From: an uncultured Paraprevotella sp.
GTDB lineage: Bacteria > Bacteroidota > Bacteroidia > Bacteroidales > Bacteroidaceae
Reading direction: 5' to 3'
NCBI GenBank assembly: GCA_944320775.1
Contig: CALUIV010000017.1
Location: forward strand, 1-61,546
DNA: 61,546 nucleotides
Position numbers and translations under genes: made by a program. Under the pieces are notes generated by a model. It did no database searches. It was not told the DNA's origin and saw only the letters and a list, made by a program, of their open reading frames with translations. Every line of letters begins with the position of its first letter. The stretch's first letter is position 1. This document shows positions 36,914 through 45,277 of the stretch, piece after piece.

Positions 36914-37603
36914 TTATGCTTTCATACGTGCTGCCACAGCCAAAATTAACCCTAAAGCCACACCGAGTAAGGCTGCAAACAAAACCCGCATCTCGCCAGG
37001 TAATAAAAATGTTATTGTGTGGGCCGGAAACCAAAACATAGGTATGGTCCGCTTAAAAACAAATCCCCACTGAACCTGCCAGTTCAAATTTTGAAGAATT
37101 GCCGCCATAGGTATCGGACGGAACAGACCTCTCAAAGTCCCACCATTGGCCAGTATGTGCGTGTCCGTCACTTTATGGAGCGTCATAAACACTGGAGCAA
37201 AAATACAATTCATGGCTACTGATATAGAAAAAGCCAGCACAACTTTTTCTCCCGTAACAGGCCCGGCCATAACCGCATCGGGATCATGAACTCCTAAATA
37301 ACCGGCGAAAGCAGGTATTCCCGTAGAAAAAACAATAAATGCCATGTTAATGGCCATACCGAAAAGTCCCCATACGAAAGCACGCGGCAAAATACCAAAA
37401 CCAGGTTTTATATACATGCCCGAACTGATTCGTAACCCTAACAACTCTCCCATGGTAGACAAAACGGCAAATTTCATGAAGCTCATAAGCATACCGTGTT
37501 CGGAATTAAAGGACAAATATGCCTGATATAAGCGTGGAGATAAAAAGAATGGCACAAAAACTATCAGGACCACACAGAGAAAAACAAAATCGGACTTTTT
37601 CAT
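36914..37603 (-). CDS. Integral membrane protein, Mpv17/PMP22-like
   Basis: 229 residues from the ATG at 37603 (MKKSDFVFLC); an ATG 9 codons upstream is less likely. About five hydrophobic segments. The C-terminal stretch FKRTIPMFWFPAHTITFLLP followed by GEMRVLFAA recalls the conserved W-P ... P ... R signature of the Mpv17/PMP22 family, members of which occur in Bacteroidetes with unknown function. The family call rests on that one segment and on topology. Confidence 0.55.
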   Translation of the reverse strand: MKKSDFVFLCVVLIVFVPFFLSPRLYQAYLSFNSEHGMLMSFMKFAVLSTMGELLGLRISSGMYIKPGFGILPRAFVWGLFGMAINMAFIVFSTGIPAFAGYLGVHDPDAVMAGPVTGEKVVLAFSISVAMNCIFAPVFMTLHKVTDTHILANGGTLRGLFRPIPMAAILQNLNWQVQWGFVFKRTIPMFWFPAHTITFLLPGEMRVLFAALLGVALGLILAVAARMKA

Positions 37604-37837
37604 TTTTGAGGGATTTTCAGGGTTAAACACTTTTAATATAAATTGGTATCAAACATTTCATCAGGTTAACAATTCAGTTGTTTACATTTCAATTTATCAC
37701 ATTTATAGCAAAAACAAGATAAGAAATGCATAGCAAATATAGAATTTTGATTTCAAACAGACAATACTTACAATTAAAATTAAAGAAAATGGAAAGTAAA
37801 ATCCCATTTTTCTTTTCATTTCTACATTCTATTTTAT

Positions 37838-37845
37838 TATATTTG
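37838..37845 (+). promoter_or_regulatory. -7 promoter element of the beta-lactamase operon
   Basis: TATATTTG, 26 nt before the ATG at 37872. The -33 region is T-rich without an exact TTTG. The rest of the gap from 37604 is AT-rich and shows nothing else. Confidence 0.5.
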
Positions 37846-37871
37846 TTTCTACTAAAAAGTTATTAGTCTAA

Positions 37872-38822
37872 ATGAAGTATATCAAACAAAACTTATATAA
37901 AAAGCCCAAATTATTTTTCACCGTATGGTTATGGTGTTTCTTACCGACAATCCTGACAGCACAAACACTGAAAGAAGATCTTGAAAACATAATCCGAGAT
38001 AAAAAAGCAACTGTAGGAATAGCCTTAATTATCAACGGGAAAGACACTTTAACAATCAATAATGATGTGCAATATCCATTAATGAGCGTTTTTAAGTTTC
38101 ATCAGGCTTTAGCAATTGCGCATACATTTGAACAGGAAAGAGAAAATTTCGACAAGAAAATATTAATCTTAAAAGATGATCTCAAGCCCAACACCTATAG
38201 TCCGCTCCGTGATCGGTTTCCAAAGGGCAATATCCGCCTGTCTGTTCATGAATTACTGAAATATACGTTACAACTCAGTGACAACAATGCCTGTGACATT
38301 CTGTTTAATCGAATAACAGACATTCCCACAACTGTCGACTATCTCCAATCAATCGGATGTACGGATTTTGCCATCATGCATAACGAGGACGAAATGCACC
38401 AGAATCTTGAGAACTGTTACGGCAACTGGAGCACCCCACTCGAAACGGCCAGACTCTTTGAAAAGCTATTCACTGAAAATTTATTTACGACACATCTGCA
38501 AGATACCTTAAAAAACATATTATGGAATTGCAGTACAGGTACGAACCGTCTGCCTGCACCTTTACCCTCCAAAGTACGTATTGCTCATAAAACAGGTACA
38601 GGTGATAGGAATAAACGGGGAGAAATCATAGGCCTGAACGACGCTGGATTTGTCTTACTTCCTGACGGACAACACTATAGTCTGGCTGTATTTGTAAAAA
38701 ACTCCAAAGAAAACGATCAAGATACGGAAAGAATCATAGCCACAATATCAGAGCGAGTTTATCAATATATAAGTAACCAGCATCAAAAAAATAAATCCTA
38801 TGTCACGAAACAACATAATTGA
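37872..38822 (+). CDS. Class A beta-lactamase, subclass A2 (CfxA/CepA/CblA-like)
   Basis: 316 residues with a signal peptide ending near LTAQT. All active-site elements are present: SVFK (Ser72, Lys75), SDN (136-138), the omega-loop segment NEDEMHQN with the likely general-base Glu174, and KTG (240-242). The SVFKFHQA context and the YGNWSTP segment are typical of the Bacteroidetes A2 subclass, which hydrolyses mainly cephalosporins. It does not look mobile: base composition matches its neighbours and there is no IS. Its last 23 nt overlap the start of corA. Resistance level cannot be read from the sequence. Confidence 0.95.
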   Translation: MKYIKQNLYKKPKLFFTVWLWCFLPTILTAQTLKEDLENIIRDKKATVGIALIINGKDTLTINNDVQYPLMSVFKFHQALAIAHTFEQERENFDKKILILKDDLKPNTYSPLRDRFPKGNIRLSVHELLKYTLQLSDNNACDILFNRITDIPTTVDYLQSIGCTDFAIMHNEDEMHQNLENCYGNWSTPLETARLFEKLFTENLFTTHLQDTLKNILWNCSTGTNRLPAPLPSKVRIAHKTGTGDRNKRGEIIGLNDAGFVLLPDGQHYSLAVFVKNSKENDQDTERIIATISERVYQYISNQHQKNKSYVTKQHN

Positions 38823-39840
38823 AGATAAACTACAATACACGGGTAAAAGTAAGACCCCAACCCATCTGCATCTTTGTACATATGACAGTGAAGGTGCAAA
38901 AGATATGGTAACACACGAAGTTGATAACATACTGGAAAATTTATGTCAAGAGAACAAAAAACACTGGTTACAGATTCACGGCCTACAAGATACCATGGCC
39001 ATACAAAAAGTATGCAAACATTTTCACATTGATTTTCTCATCATACAAGACATCCTGAATGCACGTCATCTGACCAAAATCGAACAACATGATGATTATA
39101 ATGTAATCATTCTCAAATTACTTGTTATGATTGATAATGAAATAGCTACACAGCATATAGCAATTGTCCAGGGGGCAGACTATGTTTTGACTTTTTTGGA
39201 GAAAGAAACGGAATTTTTCTGTGAAGTCAATGCTGCGGTACATAAAAATACACAAAAAATCCGTTCACGTGGAACCGATTTCCTGCTCAGTGTCATCATG
39301 AACAGTGTCATGGCTCATTATATGACTATCGTATCCAAAATGGAAGACGAGCTTGAAGATATGGAAGAACAACTACTGGATTGGTTGGGTAATAATTATT
39401 CTGATATGAGCGACATACAAAAATATCGCCGCAATTACCGACTGATTAAAAAAACCATCAATCCTATTAAAGAGCAAATCAATGCCTTGTTCCGATCAGA
39501 CAACACTTTGATTGGAGAAGAAAACCGTCCTTTCTTCAACGACGTAAATGATCATCTACACTTTGTCGTACAAACGTTGGACTCATGCCGTGATATTCTT
39601 TCAGCCCTTGTAGATTTATACCTTTCCAATAACGACCTGCGCATGAATAATATCATGAAACAGTTGACTATCGTTTCCACATTTTTTATTCCTTTGACAT
39701 TCTTTGCCGGAATTTGGGGAATGAATTTTAAATACATGCCGGAACTCGACTGGAAATACGGTTATTTGGGAGCCTGGATTCTTATGTTCTTAATCTGTGT
39801 TGCCGTATTTATCTATTTTAAAAGAAAAAGATGGTACTGA
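38800..39840 (+). CDS. corA: CorA family divalent cation transporter
   Basis: 346 residues. A large cytosolic N-terminal domain with long helices is followed by two C-terminal transmembrane helices. The signature GMN (307-309, in GIWGMNFKYMPELDW) marks the selectivity filter, and the protein ends in a basic KRKRWY tail. It conducts Mg2+ (or Co2+/Ni2+) inward as a pentamer. The ATG at 38800 lies 23 nt inside the beta-lactamase gene in another frame, so translation of the two is probably coupled. The LytTR gene starts 33 nt after the stop. Confidence 0.93.
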   Translation: MSRNNIIEDKLQYTGKSKTPTHLHLCTYDSEGAKDMVTHEVDNILENLCQENKKHWLQIHGLQDTMAIQKVCKHFHIDFLIIQDILNARHLTKIEQHDDYNVIILKLLVMIDNEIATQHIAIVQGADYVLTFLEKETEFFCEVNAAVHKNTQKIRSRGTDFLLSVIMNSVMAHYMTIVSKMEDELEDMEEQLLDWLGNNYSDMSDIQKYRRNYRLIKKTINPIKEQINALFRSDNTLIGEENRPFFNDVNDHLHFVVQTLDSCRDILSALVDLYLSNNDLRMNNIMKQLTIVSTFFIPLTFFAGIWGMNFKYMPELDWKYGYLGAWILMFLICVAVFIYFKRKRWY

Positions 39841-39873
39841 TCCCATTTTTAATTTGCCTCAACGATTATTTCT

Positions 39874-40242
39874 ATGGAACAAACGATCATTATCTCAAAC
39901 ATAAACGAATTGGTCCGAATAAAAGCTGAAAGAATCGTCTATATCATTTCAGATGGAAATTACTCAACACTCACCCTCCATGACAGAAGTGAACATGTAT
40001 GCACGTTTAACCTCTCTCGCATGCAAAAAATACTGGAAACTCAGTTACAAAAAGAAGCATCACAATTCATTCGTATAGGAAAAAGTCTGATCATCAACAA
40101 AAACTACATTTACAAAATTAACCTAAGCAAACAGACACTAACCTTGTCGGATATAAAAATTTGCGGGTCGTTCACACTTTCCGCATCAAAGGAAGCATTA
40201 AAGCAACTTAAAAATTATTTAGAATCGGATATTGAACTATGA
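39874..40242 (+). CDS. Stand-alone LytTR DNA-binding regulator without receiver domain
   Basis: 122 residues, essentially a single LytTR domain: LVRIKAERIVYIISDGNYST, TFNLSRMQKILE, FIRIGKSLIINKNYIYKI and a C-terminal leucine-rich helix. There is no response-regulator receiver domain and no membrane segment. LytTR domains bind direct repeats upstream of target genes. Its last 4 nt (ATGA) overlap the start of the following membrane protein, suggesting that the two work together. Known receiver-less LytTR systems in Firmicutes pair the regulator with an inhibitory membrane protein. Confidence 0.85.
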   Translation: MEQTIIISNINELVRIKAERIVYIISDGNYSTLTLHDRSEHVCTFNLSRMQKILETQLQKEASQFIRIGKSLIINKNYIYKINLSKQTLTLSDIKICGSFTLSASKEALKQLKNYLESDIEL

Positions 40243-41066
40243 GCAGAGAAGACGACGAAATACAAGTATTAGGAGAAAAAACAACATCCCGAAAAAAGAT
40301 CAAAAAGTTATGTTTTCTCATAACAATTATCCTTATTATCTTATGTTCAGCGGGTTACCTCATCTGGAACAAAAGAATATTAAACAACACTCATCTGAAA
40401 AATATTCCGGAAACACAGATTCAAGTCATGCATCATCCGGATTCTGTACATAACTGCTTGATTGATATTACTGCGGATACTATTAATGATGTTCCTTTGA
40501 CTATATTCAAATTAACGGGGGCATATGCACAATTAACTATCGGATTGCCTGATACAACAGACCAACAGATTGTCCTGGCCTTACCAGCAGCTGATGTCAG
40601 AAAAGACAAACTGAATATTTTGGGAGATTTTATTATCAACGGAAAACGATTAGGATCCGGTAAACGTAAAGAAGGTTGTGTCCTAATCAACCAAGGTGCC
40701 CTATGGCTGGGACTTGATCAGACAGATGAATCCTGCGATTATTGCAACTTGCATCAAGCTTCCATGTTCCGACAATATCCCTTAGTAATCAATGGTCAGG
40801 TTTACTCCAACAAATTAAAAGGAAAGTCCTTAAGAAGAGCCATAGCAAAGCAGAAAAACAACGAGGATATTTATATTGTGACCAGTAACCAAAGAGAATC
40901 ACTCCATGATTTTTCTGAGGCCTTAGCCGATCACGGTTTCTCAAATGCAATCTATCTCCCAGGAGGAGATGCGTTTGGTTTCTACCATAAAAACGGACAA
41001 ATCCATTATATTGGCTCATCAATGGATTATATCTATCCAAACAGCAGTTTCATAATATTCAAATAA
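40239..41066 (+). CDS. Membrane-anchored phosphodiester glycosidase (NAGPA-like) family protein
   Basis: 275 residues. A cytosolic tail of ~27 residues and one transmembrane helix (LCFLITIILIILCSAGYLIW) precede an extracytoplasmic domain. That domain resembles the NAGPA/phosphodiester-glycosidase fold: GCVLINQGALWLG, QYPLVINGQVY, YIVTSNQRESLHDFSEAL and the signature YLPGGDAFGF. The family includes the human enzyme uncovering mannose-6-phosphate and many bacterial envelope proteins of unknown substrate. The 4-nt overlap with the LytTR gene suggests it may sense or modify envelope glycans and control the regulator; that is inference. The next gene, an NlpE-like lipoprotein, has a separate promoter. 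Confidence 0.75.
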   Translation: MSREDDEIQVLGEKTTSRKKIKKLCFLITIILIILCSAGYLIWNKRILNNTHLKNIPETQIQVMHHPDSVHNCLIDITADTINDVPLTIFKLTGAYAQLTIGLPDTTDQQIVLALPAADVRKDKLNILGDFIINGKRLGSGKRKEGCVLINQGALWLGLDQTDESCDYCNLHQASMFRQYPLVINGQVYSNKLKGKSLRRAIAKQKNNEDIYIVTSNQRESLHDFSEALADHGFSNAIYLPGGDAFGFYHKNGQIHYIGSSMDYIYPNSSFIIFK

Positions 41067-41134
41067 AAACAAAGATATCACCAAAAGGCTTCATTTCATA
41101 CAAAAATAAAGCGACTTGATACAACAGGAAACTA

Positions 41135-41170
41135 AAGGCTTTGAACAAAATATTCAAAGCCTTATTTTTG
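41135..41170 (+). terminator. Terminator hairpin overlapping the promoter of the next gene
   Basis: AAGGCTTTGAA (41135-41145) pairs with TTCAAAGCCTT (41153-41163), loop 7 nt, then a T run. The same DNA contains TTTG (41140-41143), a 19-nt spacer and TATTTTTG (41163-41170), a consensus promoter for the NlpE-like gene. The -33 element is inside the left arm and the -7 element starts at the foot of the right arm. Confidence 0.7.
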
Positions 41171-41221
41171 TCTTATAATATAATTATCCTTTAGTAGAAA
41201 CTTCAAAAATAAAACAAAGCC

Positions 41222-41965
41222 ATGAAAAAATTAATGCCATGGACTGCCATGCTTTTACTTTTATCGTGCAGCCCGAGAACAAAACAAGAAACAGTACCTC
41301 TGACAGGAAGTTGGATTGAAATCACACCTAATAGCCAACAATTCATTCAAGGAATGACACTCGACAAAGATGGTAGTGCCAATTCCATCGGAATGGCTAC
41401 ATTGATTTATGAAAACTGGGTACAGACGAACAAACAACTGATTCTTTACGGAAAAAGTATAGGAAACGGGCAGACTATTTCCTTCAGTGACACGCTCAAT
41501 ATTGTCCATCAAACCAATGATACTTTAATTCTTGAACGTGCCAATAAAATGCAACTTTCTTACAGCCGTCTCCATTTGCTCGATTCACTAAAACAACAAG
41601 CAGAAACAGGACCGGTTTTAGTTGAGACATACCAGGGGACACTACCTGCAGCTTCATGCCCAGGCATAGAATATACAATAGATGTTTATCATCAACAGCA
41701 TAGTGGCGATGGTGTATTTCGGGCCACACTCAATTACCTTGAAGCAGAAAACGGTAAAGATCAGCTTGTCGAAATTACAGGCCGACAATATACATTACGC
41801 GGCCATACAACAGACCCTAATGCCACTGTCATCCAACTTAAATCTTTTGACGAAAAAGAAACAATGAATTTTTGTCAGTCGGATAACAGTACATGGCAAA
41901 TGCTGGATCAGAAAATGACTCCGATTCAATCAAACTTGAACTACACACTAAAACGAACCAGATAA
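41222..41965 (+). CDS. NlpE-like lipoprotein with lipocalin-type N-terminal domain
   Basis: 247 residues. Lipobox LLLLSC (acylated Cys16). Residues ~25-125 look like a small lipocalin-like beta-barrel (LTGSWIEI ... GMTLDKDGSANSIG). Residues ~136-247 resemble the NlpE N-terminal domain, starting YQGTLPAASCPGIEYTI. NlpE of E. coli is an outer membrane lipoprotein that signals adhesion, copper and lipoprotein-sorting stress, and normally has a CxxC pair here; in this protein the first Cys is Ala143, leaving only Cys146. It has its own promoter at 41140-41170 and is followed by repeat copy 3. The domain calls are moderately secure; the function is not known. Confidence 0.7.
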   Translation: MKKLMPWTAMLLLLSCSPRTKQETVPLTGSWIEITPNSQQFIQGMTLDKDGSANSIGMATLIYENWVQTNKQLILYGKSIGNGQTISFSDTLNIVHQTNDTLILERANKMQLSYSRLHLLDSLKQQAETGPVLVETYQGTLPAASCPGIEYTIDVYHQQHSGDGVFRATLNYLEAENGKDQLVEITGRQYTLRGHTTDPNATVIQLKSFDEKETMNFCQSDNSTWQMLDQKMTPIQSNLNYTLKRTR

Positions 41966-42030
41966 AAATCATATGAATTAATGTTAGATGATGATAGAAT
42001 AATAATTAAAACATACGATGTTCCATGACT

Positions 42031-42180
42031 GGAGCGTCAAAAGATATCACCCCAGAATTATCTATTATCATATTGATATATTATAGAGCCGTATCACAAC
42101 TCAAAACAGAGTTTGATACGACTCTATCTTTTGTTTTTAAACTATTACACTTCAAATTAAAAGTTCTTCTTATACGGTAT
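42031..42180 (+). repeat. MITE-like intergenic repeat, copy 3, degraded at the right end
   Basis: About 150 bp in the 314-nt gap between the NlpE-like gene and rmuC. The left end is GGAGCGTCAAAAGA. The central stem pairs ATAGAGCCGTATCA (42083-42096) with TGATACGACTCTAT (42114-42127), with an inner AACTC/GAGTT stem, followed by CTTTTGTTTTT. The right module (TTCAAATTAAAAGTTC) is recognisable but the terminal TGACACC repeat is lost. The rest of the gap is AT-rich and carries the rmuC promoter. Confidence 0.65.
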
Positions 42181-42245
42181 ACCTTTTCTCTCGAATTTAT
42201 AACAAAAAAATAAAGCAGAACAATAAATAAAAAAATTTTTTTTGC

Positions 42246-42253
42246 TAAATTTG
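42246..42253 (+). promoter_or_regulatory. -7 promoter element of rmuC
   Basis: TAAATTTG, 26 nt before the rmuC ATG at 42280; the preceding sequence is a T-run with no clear -33 element. Confidence 0.45.
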
Positions 42254-42279
42254 TTCCAAACAATAAAATTGAGCATATC

Positions 42280-43644
42280 ATGATATCCATACTCTATCTA
42301 CTCGCTGGAGCGGCAATAAGCTTTTTAATTATGTTTTTTTATTCGAAAGCCCGTCAGACCGCATTACGAGAACGATTGCGTGCCAAGGAAGAGGAACTGC
42401 AAAAAGCCAACGAAACCATAAACAAGTCTGAACAGCAATTCGAACAAAAGCAGCAGACCTTTCAAATACAAATCCAGCAGATCAACAACGAAAACAGAAA
42501 CCTGGCCAGTCAAAAAGCAGCCTTAGAGAAAGAAACAGGCTTACTCCGGCAACAAATGGAAAACGATAACCTCCAACGCCAGAAACAATTCGGCGAACAA
42601 CTCAGACTGGTCCAGCAACAATTGCAAAATGCCACTCAGGAGCTGTTGCGACAAAGAAGCCAGGAATTGGCTCAAACCAATTCAGCACAAATGAATGCTA
42701 TTATCGCTCCTCTTAAAGAAAGTATCCGCGATATGCATACTGCAATGGAACACAACCGGGATTCCAATAATAAGAATACGGCTTCGCTGGAAAAAGCCAT
42801 TGAAGAAATCATGAAACACACAGCCAATATCGGTCAGGAAGCAGACAAGCTGGCCAATGCTTTACGTAACGAAACAAAGACTCAAGGAAATTGGGGCGAA
42901 CTGATTCTTGACGAATTGCTCGCCAGCCAAGGACTAATAGAAGGAGTTCATTATGATAAGCAAGTGCTGCTGCGCGATACGAATGGTGAAGCCTTGGTTC
43001 ACGAGGAATCCGGAAAACGCATGATTCCCGATACCATTTTGCACTATCCTGACGGAAAAGATGCTATCCTCGATTCTAAAGTCTCCCTGAAAGCATTTGT
43101 CGATTACCAGAATGCAGAAAACGAAAACGAGCGTCAGGAAGCACTTGGGCGCCATATCCGCAGCATAAGAAAACATGTTGACGAACTGGCACGAAAAAAT
43201 TACAGTGCCTACATCAAACCACCAAGAATAGCCCTGAACTATGTAATTATGTTTGTGCCCAACGAAAGTGCGTTGCAGCTTGCGCTTTACAACGACCCGC
43301 CCCTTTGGCGCGAAGCATTTGAAAAAGGAGTATTTGTAACCAGCGAACAAAACCTGATGGCTGCTTTGCGCATCATCCAAATTGCGTGGACACAAATGCA
43401 ACAAGCCCAGAACCAAGAAAAAATCTTTGATGCGGCCCGTATCTTACTGGATCGCGTGGCTGATTTCATCAAATATTTCGATGAAGCAGAAAAGAAGCTT
43501 CAAGACGCAGAACATGCATTTACACGCGCTTCAAACAAATTAAAAGACGGGCAGCAAAGCATTCTCAACGGTGCCAACAAGCTTATTGCGTTAGGAGCTA
43601 AAACCAGCGCACGAAAATCATTACCCGATACACAAGAATCATAA
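42280..43644 (+). CDS. rmuC: DNA recombination protein RmuC
   Basis: 454 residues. An N-terminal transmembrane helix (MISILYLLAGAAISFLIMFF) is followed by a long coiled coil (about residues 25-150). The PD-(D/E)XK-like nuclease core of RmuC comes next (TQGNWGELILDELLASQGL, IPDTILHYPDGKDAILDSKV). The DSK within that core is the expected metal/catalytic element. RmuC limits recombination at inverted repeats and may cut aberrant DNA structures. The antiporter gene begins 22 nt later. Confidence 0.95.
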   Translation: MISILYLLAGAAISFLIMFFYSKARQTALRERLRAKEEELQKANETINKSEQQFEQKQQTFQIQIQQINNENRNLASQKAALEKETGLLRQQMENDNLQRQKQFGEQLRLVQQQLQNATQELLRQRSQELAQTNSAQMNAIIAPLKESIRDMHTAMEHNRDSNNKNTASLEKAIEEIMKHTANIGQEADKLANALRNETKTQGNWGELILDELLASQGLIEGVHYDKQVLLRDTNGEALVHEESGKRMIPDTILHYPDGKDAILDSKVSLKAFVDYQNAENENERQEALGRHIRSIRKHVDELARKNYSAYIKPPRIALNYVIMFVPNESALQLALYNDPPLWREAFEKGVFVTSEQNLMAALRIIQIAWTQMQQAQNQEKIFDAARILLDRVADFIKYFDEAEKKLQDAEHAFTRASNKLKDGQQSILNGANKLIALGAKTSARKSLPDTQES

Positions 43645-43666
43645 AATAATCCCAATTAAAAAAAAC

Positions 43667-45136
43667 ATGGAATTTACTTCTGAAAACATTCTGCTTACAG
43701 GTGCAGTCCTCATCTTTACCAGTATTCTGATCAGCAAAACAGGTTATCGGTTTGGTATCCCAACCCTGTTGCTTTTTCTCGTTGTCGGTATGTTGTTCGG
43801 TAGCGACGGACTTGGTCTGCAATTCAACAACGCTTCCGAGGCACAGTTCATCGGAATGGTCGCCCTTAGTGTAATCCTTTTTACCGGAGGTATGGACACG
43901 AGATTCAAAGACATCCGCCCTGTTCTATCTCAAGGCATTCTACTCTCAACCGTCGGTGTTTTGTTGACTACTTTATTAACCGGACTGTTTATCTTCTACA
44001 TCTCCGACCACACACAAATCCCTTTTTCTCTGACATTATTCACATCCATGCTTTTAGCTGCTACGATGTCTTCCACAGATTCGGCGTCCGTTTTCAATCT
44101 GCTGCGTTCACAGAACATGAACCTAAAAGAAAATCTACGTCCGATGCTCGAACTGGAAAGCGGAAGTAATGACCCGGTTGCTTATATGCTTACATTACTT
44201 CTTATCCAGGTAGTTGGCACGCAAGACATGAATGTATTGAGCATATTACGCGACCTGATCATACAATTTTTCTTTGGTAGCATCATCGGTTATGGATTAG
44301 GCCGGTTTTCCATCTGGATCATCAATAAAATCAACCTCCTAAACAGTTCACTCTACCCGATTCTGCTGCTTAGCCTGGTGTTTTGCACCTTCACCATAAC
44401 CGACCTGCTTCATGGGAACGGTTATCTGGCCGTATATATTGCAGGAGTTGTCGTCGGCAATGCCCGCATCGTCAACCGAAAGGAAATCAATACCTTCATG
44501 GATGGGCTCACGTGGCTTTTCCAGATTATTCTTTTCCTGACTTTAGGCCTGTTGGTCAATCCGCATGAATTACTGGATGTAGCCGGAGTTGCCTTGCTCA
44601 TTGGAGCTTTTATGATTCTGATAGCCCGACCGCTCAGTGTTTTTCTCTGTTTACTTCCATTTCCTAAAATGTCCAGCCGGGCTAAATGTTTCGTCTCCTG
44701 GGTCGGCCTGCGTGGTGCTGTCCCCATTATATTTGCCACCTATCCGGTATTGGCACAAATCGAAGGCGCTTCGCAAATCTTTAATATTGTATTTTTCATT
44801 ACCCTACTCTCTCTGCTCGTTCAAGGAATGACAATCTCGCCAATAGCCCGATGGTTACATCTGGATTTACCCGCAGAAAAAGAAGGAAATGATTTTGGAG
44901 TAGAAATCTCAGAAGAGACCAATACGCGTCTAAACGAAATAGAACTGACAGAAAATATGTTGGAACATGGCAAGAGACTTATGGATATGCATATACCAGC
45001 CGGTACGCTCGTCATACTTGTCAAACGCAAGGACCAGTTTCTAATTCCCAATGGTCAACTGGAACTGATGTCCGGTGACAAACTGCTCATCATTCAAGAA
45101 AACGCAGAAGAACAGCCATCACCACAACAGCTGTAA
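43667..45136 (+). CDS. K+/H+ antiporter (CPA1 family, NhaP2/CvrA-like) with C-terminal RCK_C domain
   Basis: 489 residues. About 12 transmembrane segments with CPA1 motifs (STDSASVFNLL, LELESGSNDPVAYML, WVGLRGAVPIIFATYP). The last ~85 residues are cytosolic and include a TrkA-C/RCK_C-like domain (LMDMHIPAGTLVILVKRKDQ, SGDKLLIIQ). Members export K+ (and sometimes Na+) in exchange for protons for osmotic or pH control. It follows rmuC by 22 nt. The transcript ends at a perfect 24-bp hairpin. Confidence 0.9.
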   Translation: MEFTSENILLTGAVLIFTSILISKTGYRFGIPTLLLFLVVGMLFGSDGLGLQFNNASEAQFIGMVALSVILFTGGMDTRFKDIRPVLSQGILLSTVGVLLTTLLTGLFIFYISDHTQIPFSLTLFTSMLLAATMSSTDSASVFNLLRSQNMNLKENLRPMLELESGSNDPVAYMLTLLLIQVVGTQDMNVLSILRDLIIQFFFGSIIGYGLGRFSIWIINKINLLNSSLYPILLLSLVFCTFTITDLLHGNGYLAVYIAGVVVGNARIVNRKEINTFMDGLTWLFQIILFLTLGLLVNPHELLDVAGVALLIGAFMILIARPLSVFLCLLPFPKMSSRAKCFVSWVGLRGAVPIIFATYPVLAQIEGASQIFNIVFFITLLSLLVQGMTISPIARWLHLDLPAEKEGNDFGVEISEETNTRLNEIELTENMLEHGKRLMDMHIPAGTLVILVKRKDQFLIPNGQLELMSGDKLLIIQENAEEQPSPQQL

Positions 45137-45180
45137 TCTCTCTCACTTATATTGCATTCATTGCTCCGTACAAGTGAACA

Positions 45181-45233
45181 ATAAATTCAGCCGCTTCTTA
45201 TGGATTTTTTCCATAAGAAGCGGCTGAATTTAT
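45181..45233. terminator. Perfect 24-bp hairpin between convergent genes
   Basis: 45181-45204 pairs without mismatch with 45210-45233 around a 5-nt T loop; the core is CAGCCGCTTCTTATGGA. Outer A/T pairs provide a T tract in both directions. Shared terminator of the antiporter gene (plus) and the B12 operon (minus). Confidence 0.85.
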
Positions 45234-45277
45234 ATCAATGAACCAGACTTCCAAAAGCCTGATTCAAAAACGCAATA

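Noticed and set aside
37872-38822. Beta-lactamase as part of a mobile resistance element
   Set aside because: No IS, integrase or inverted repeats nearby, and it is fused by overlap to the housekeeping-type corA gene.
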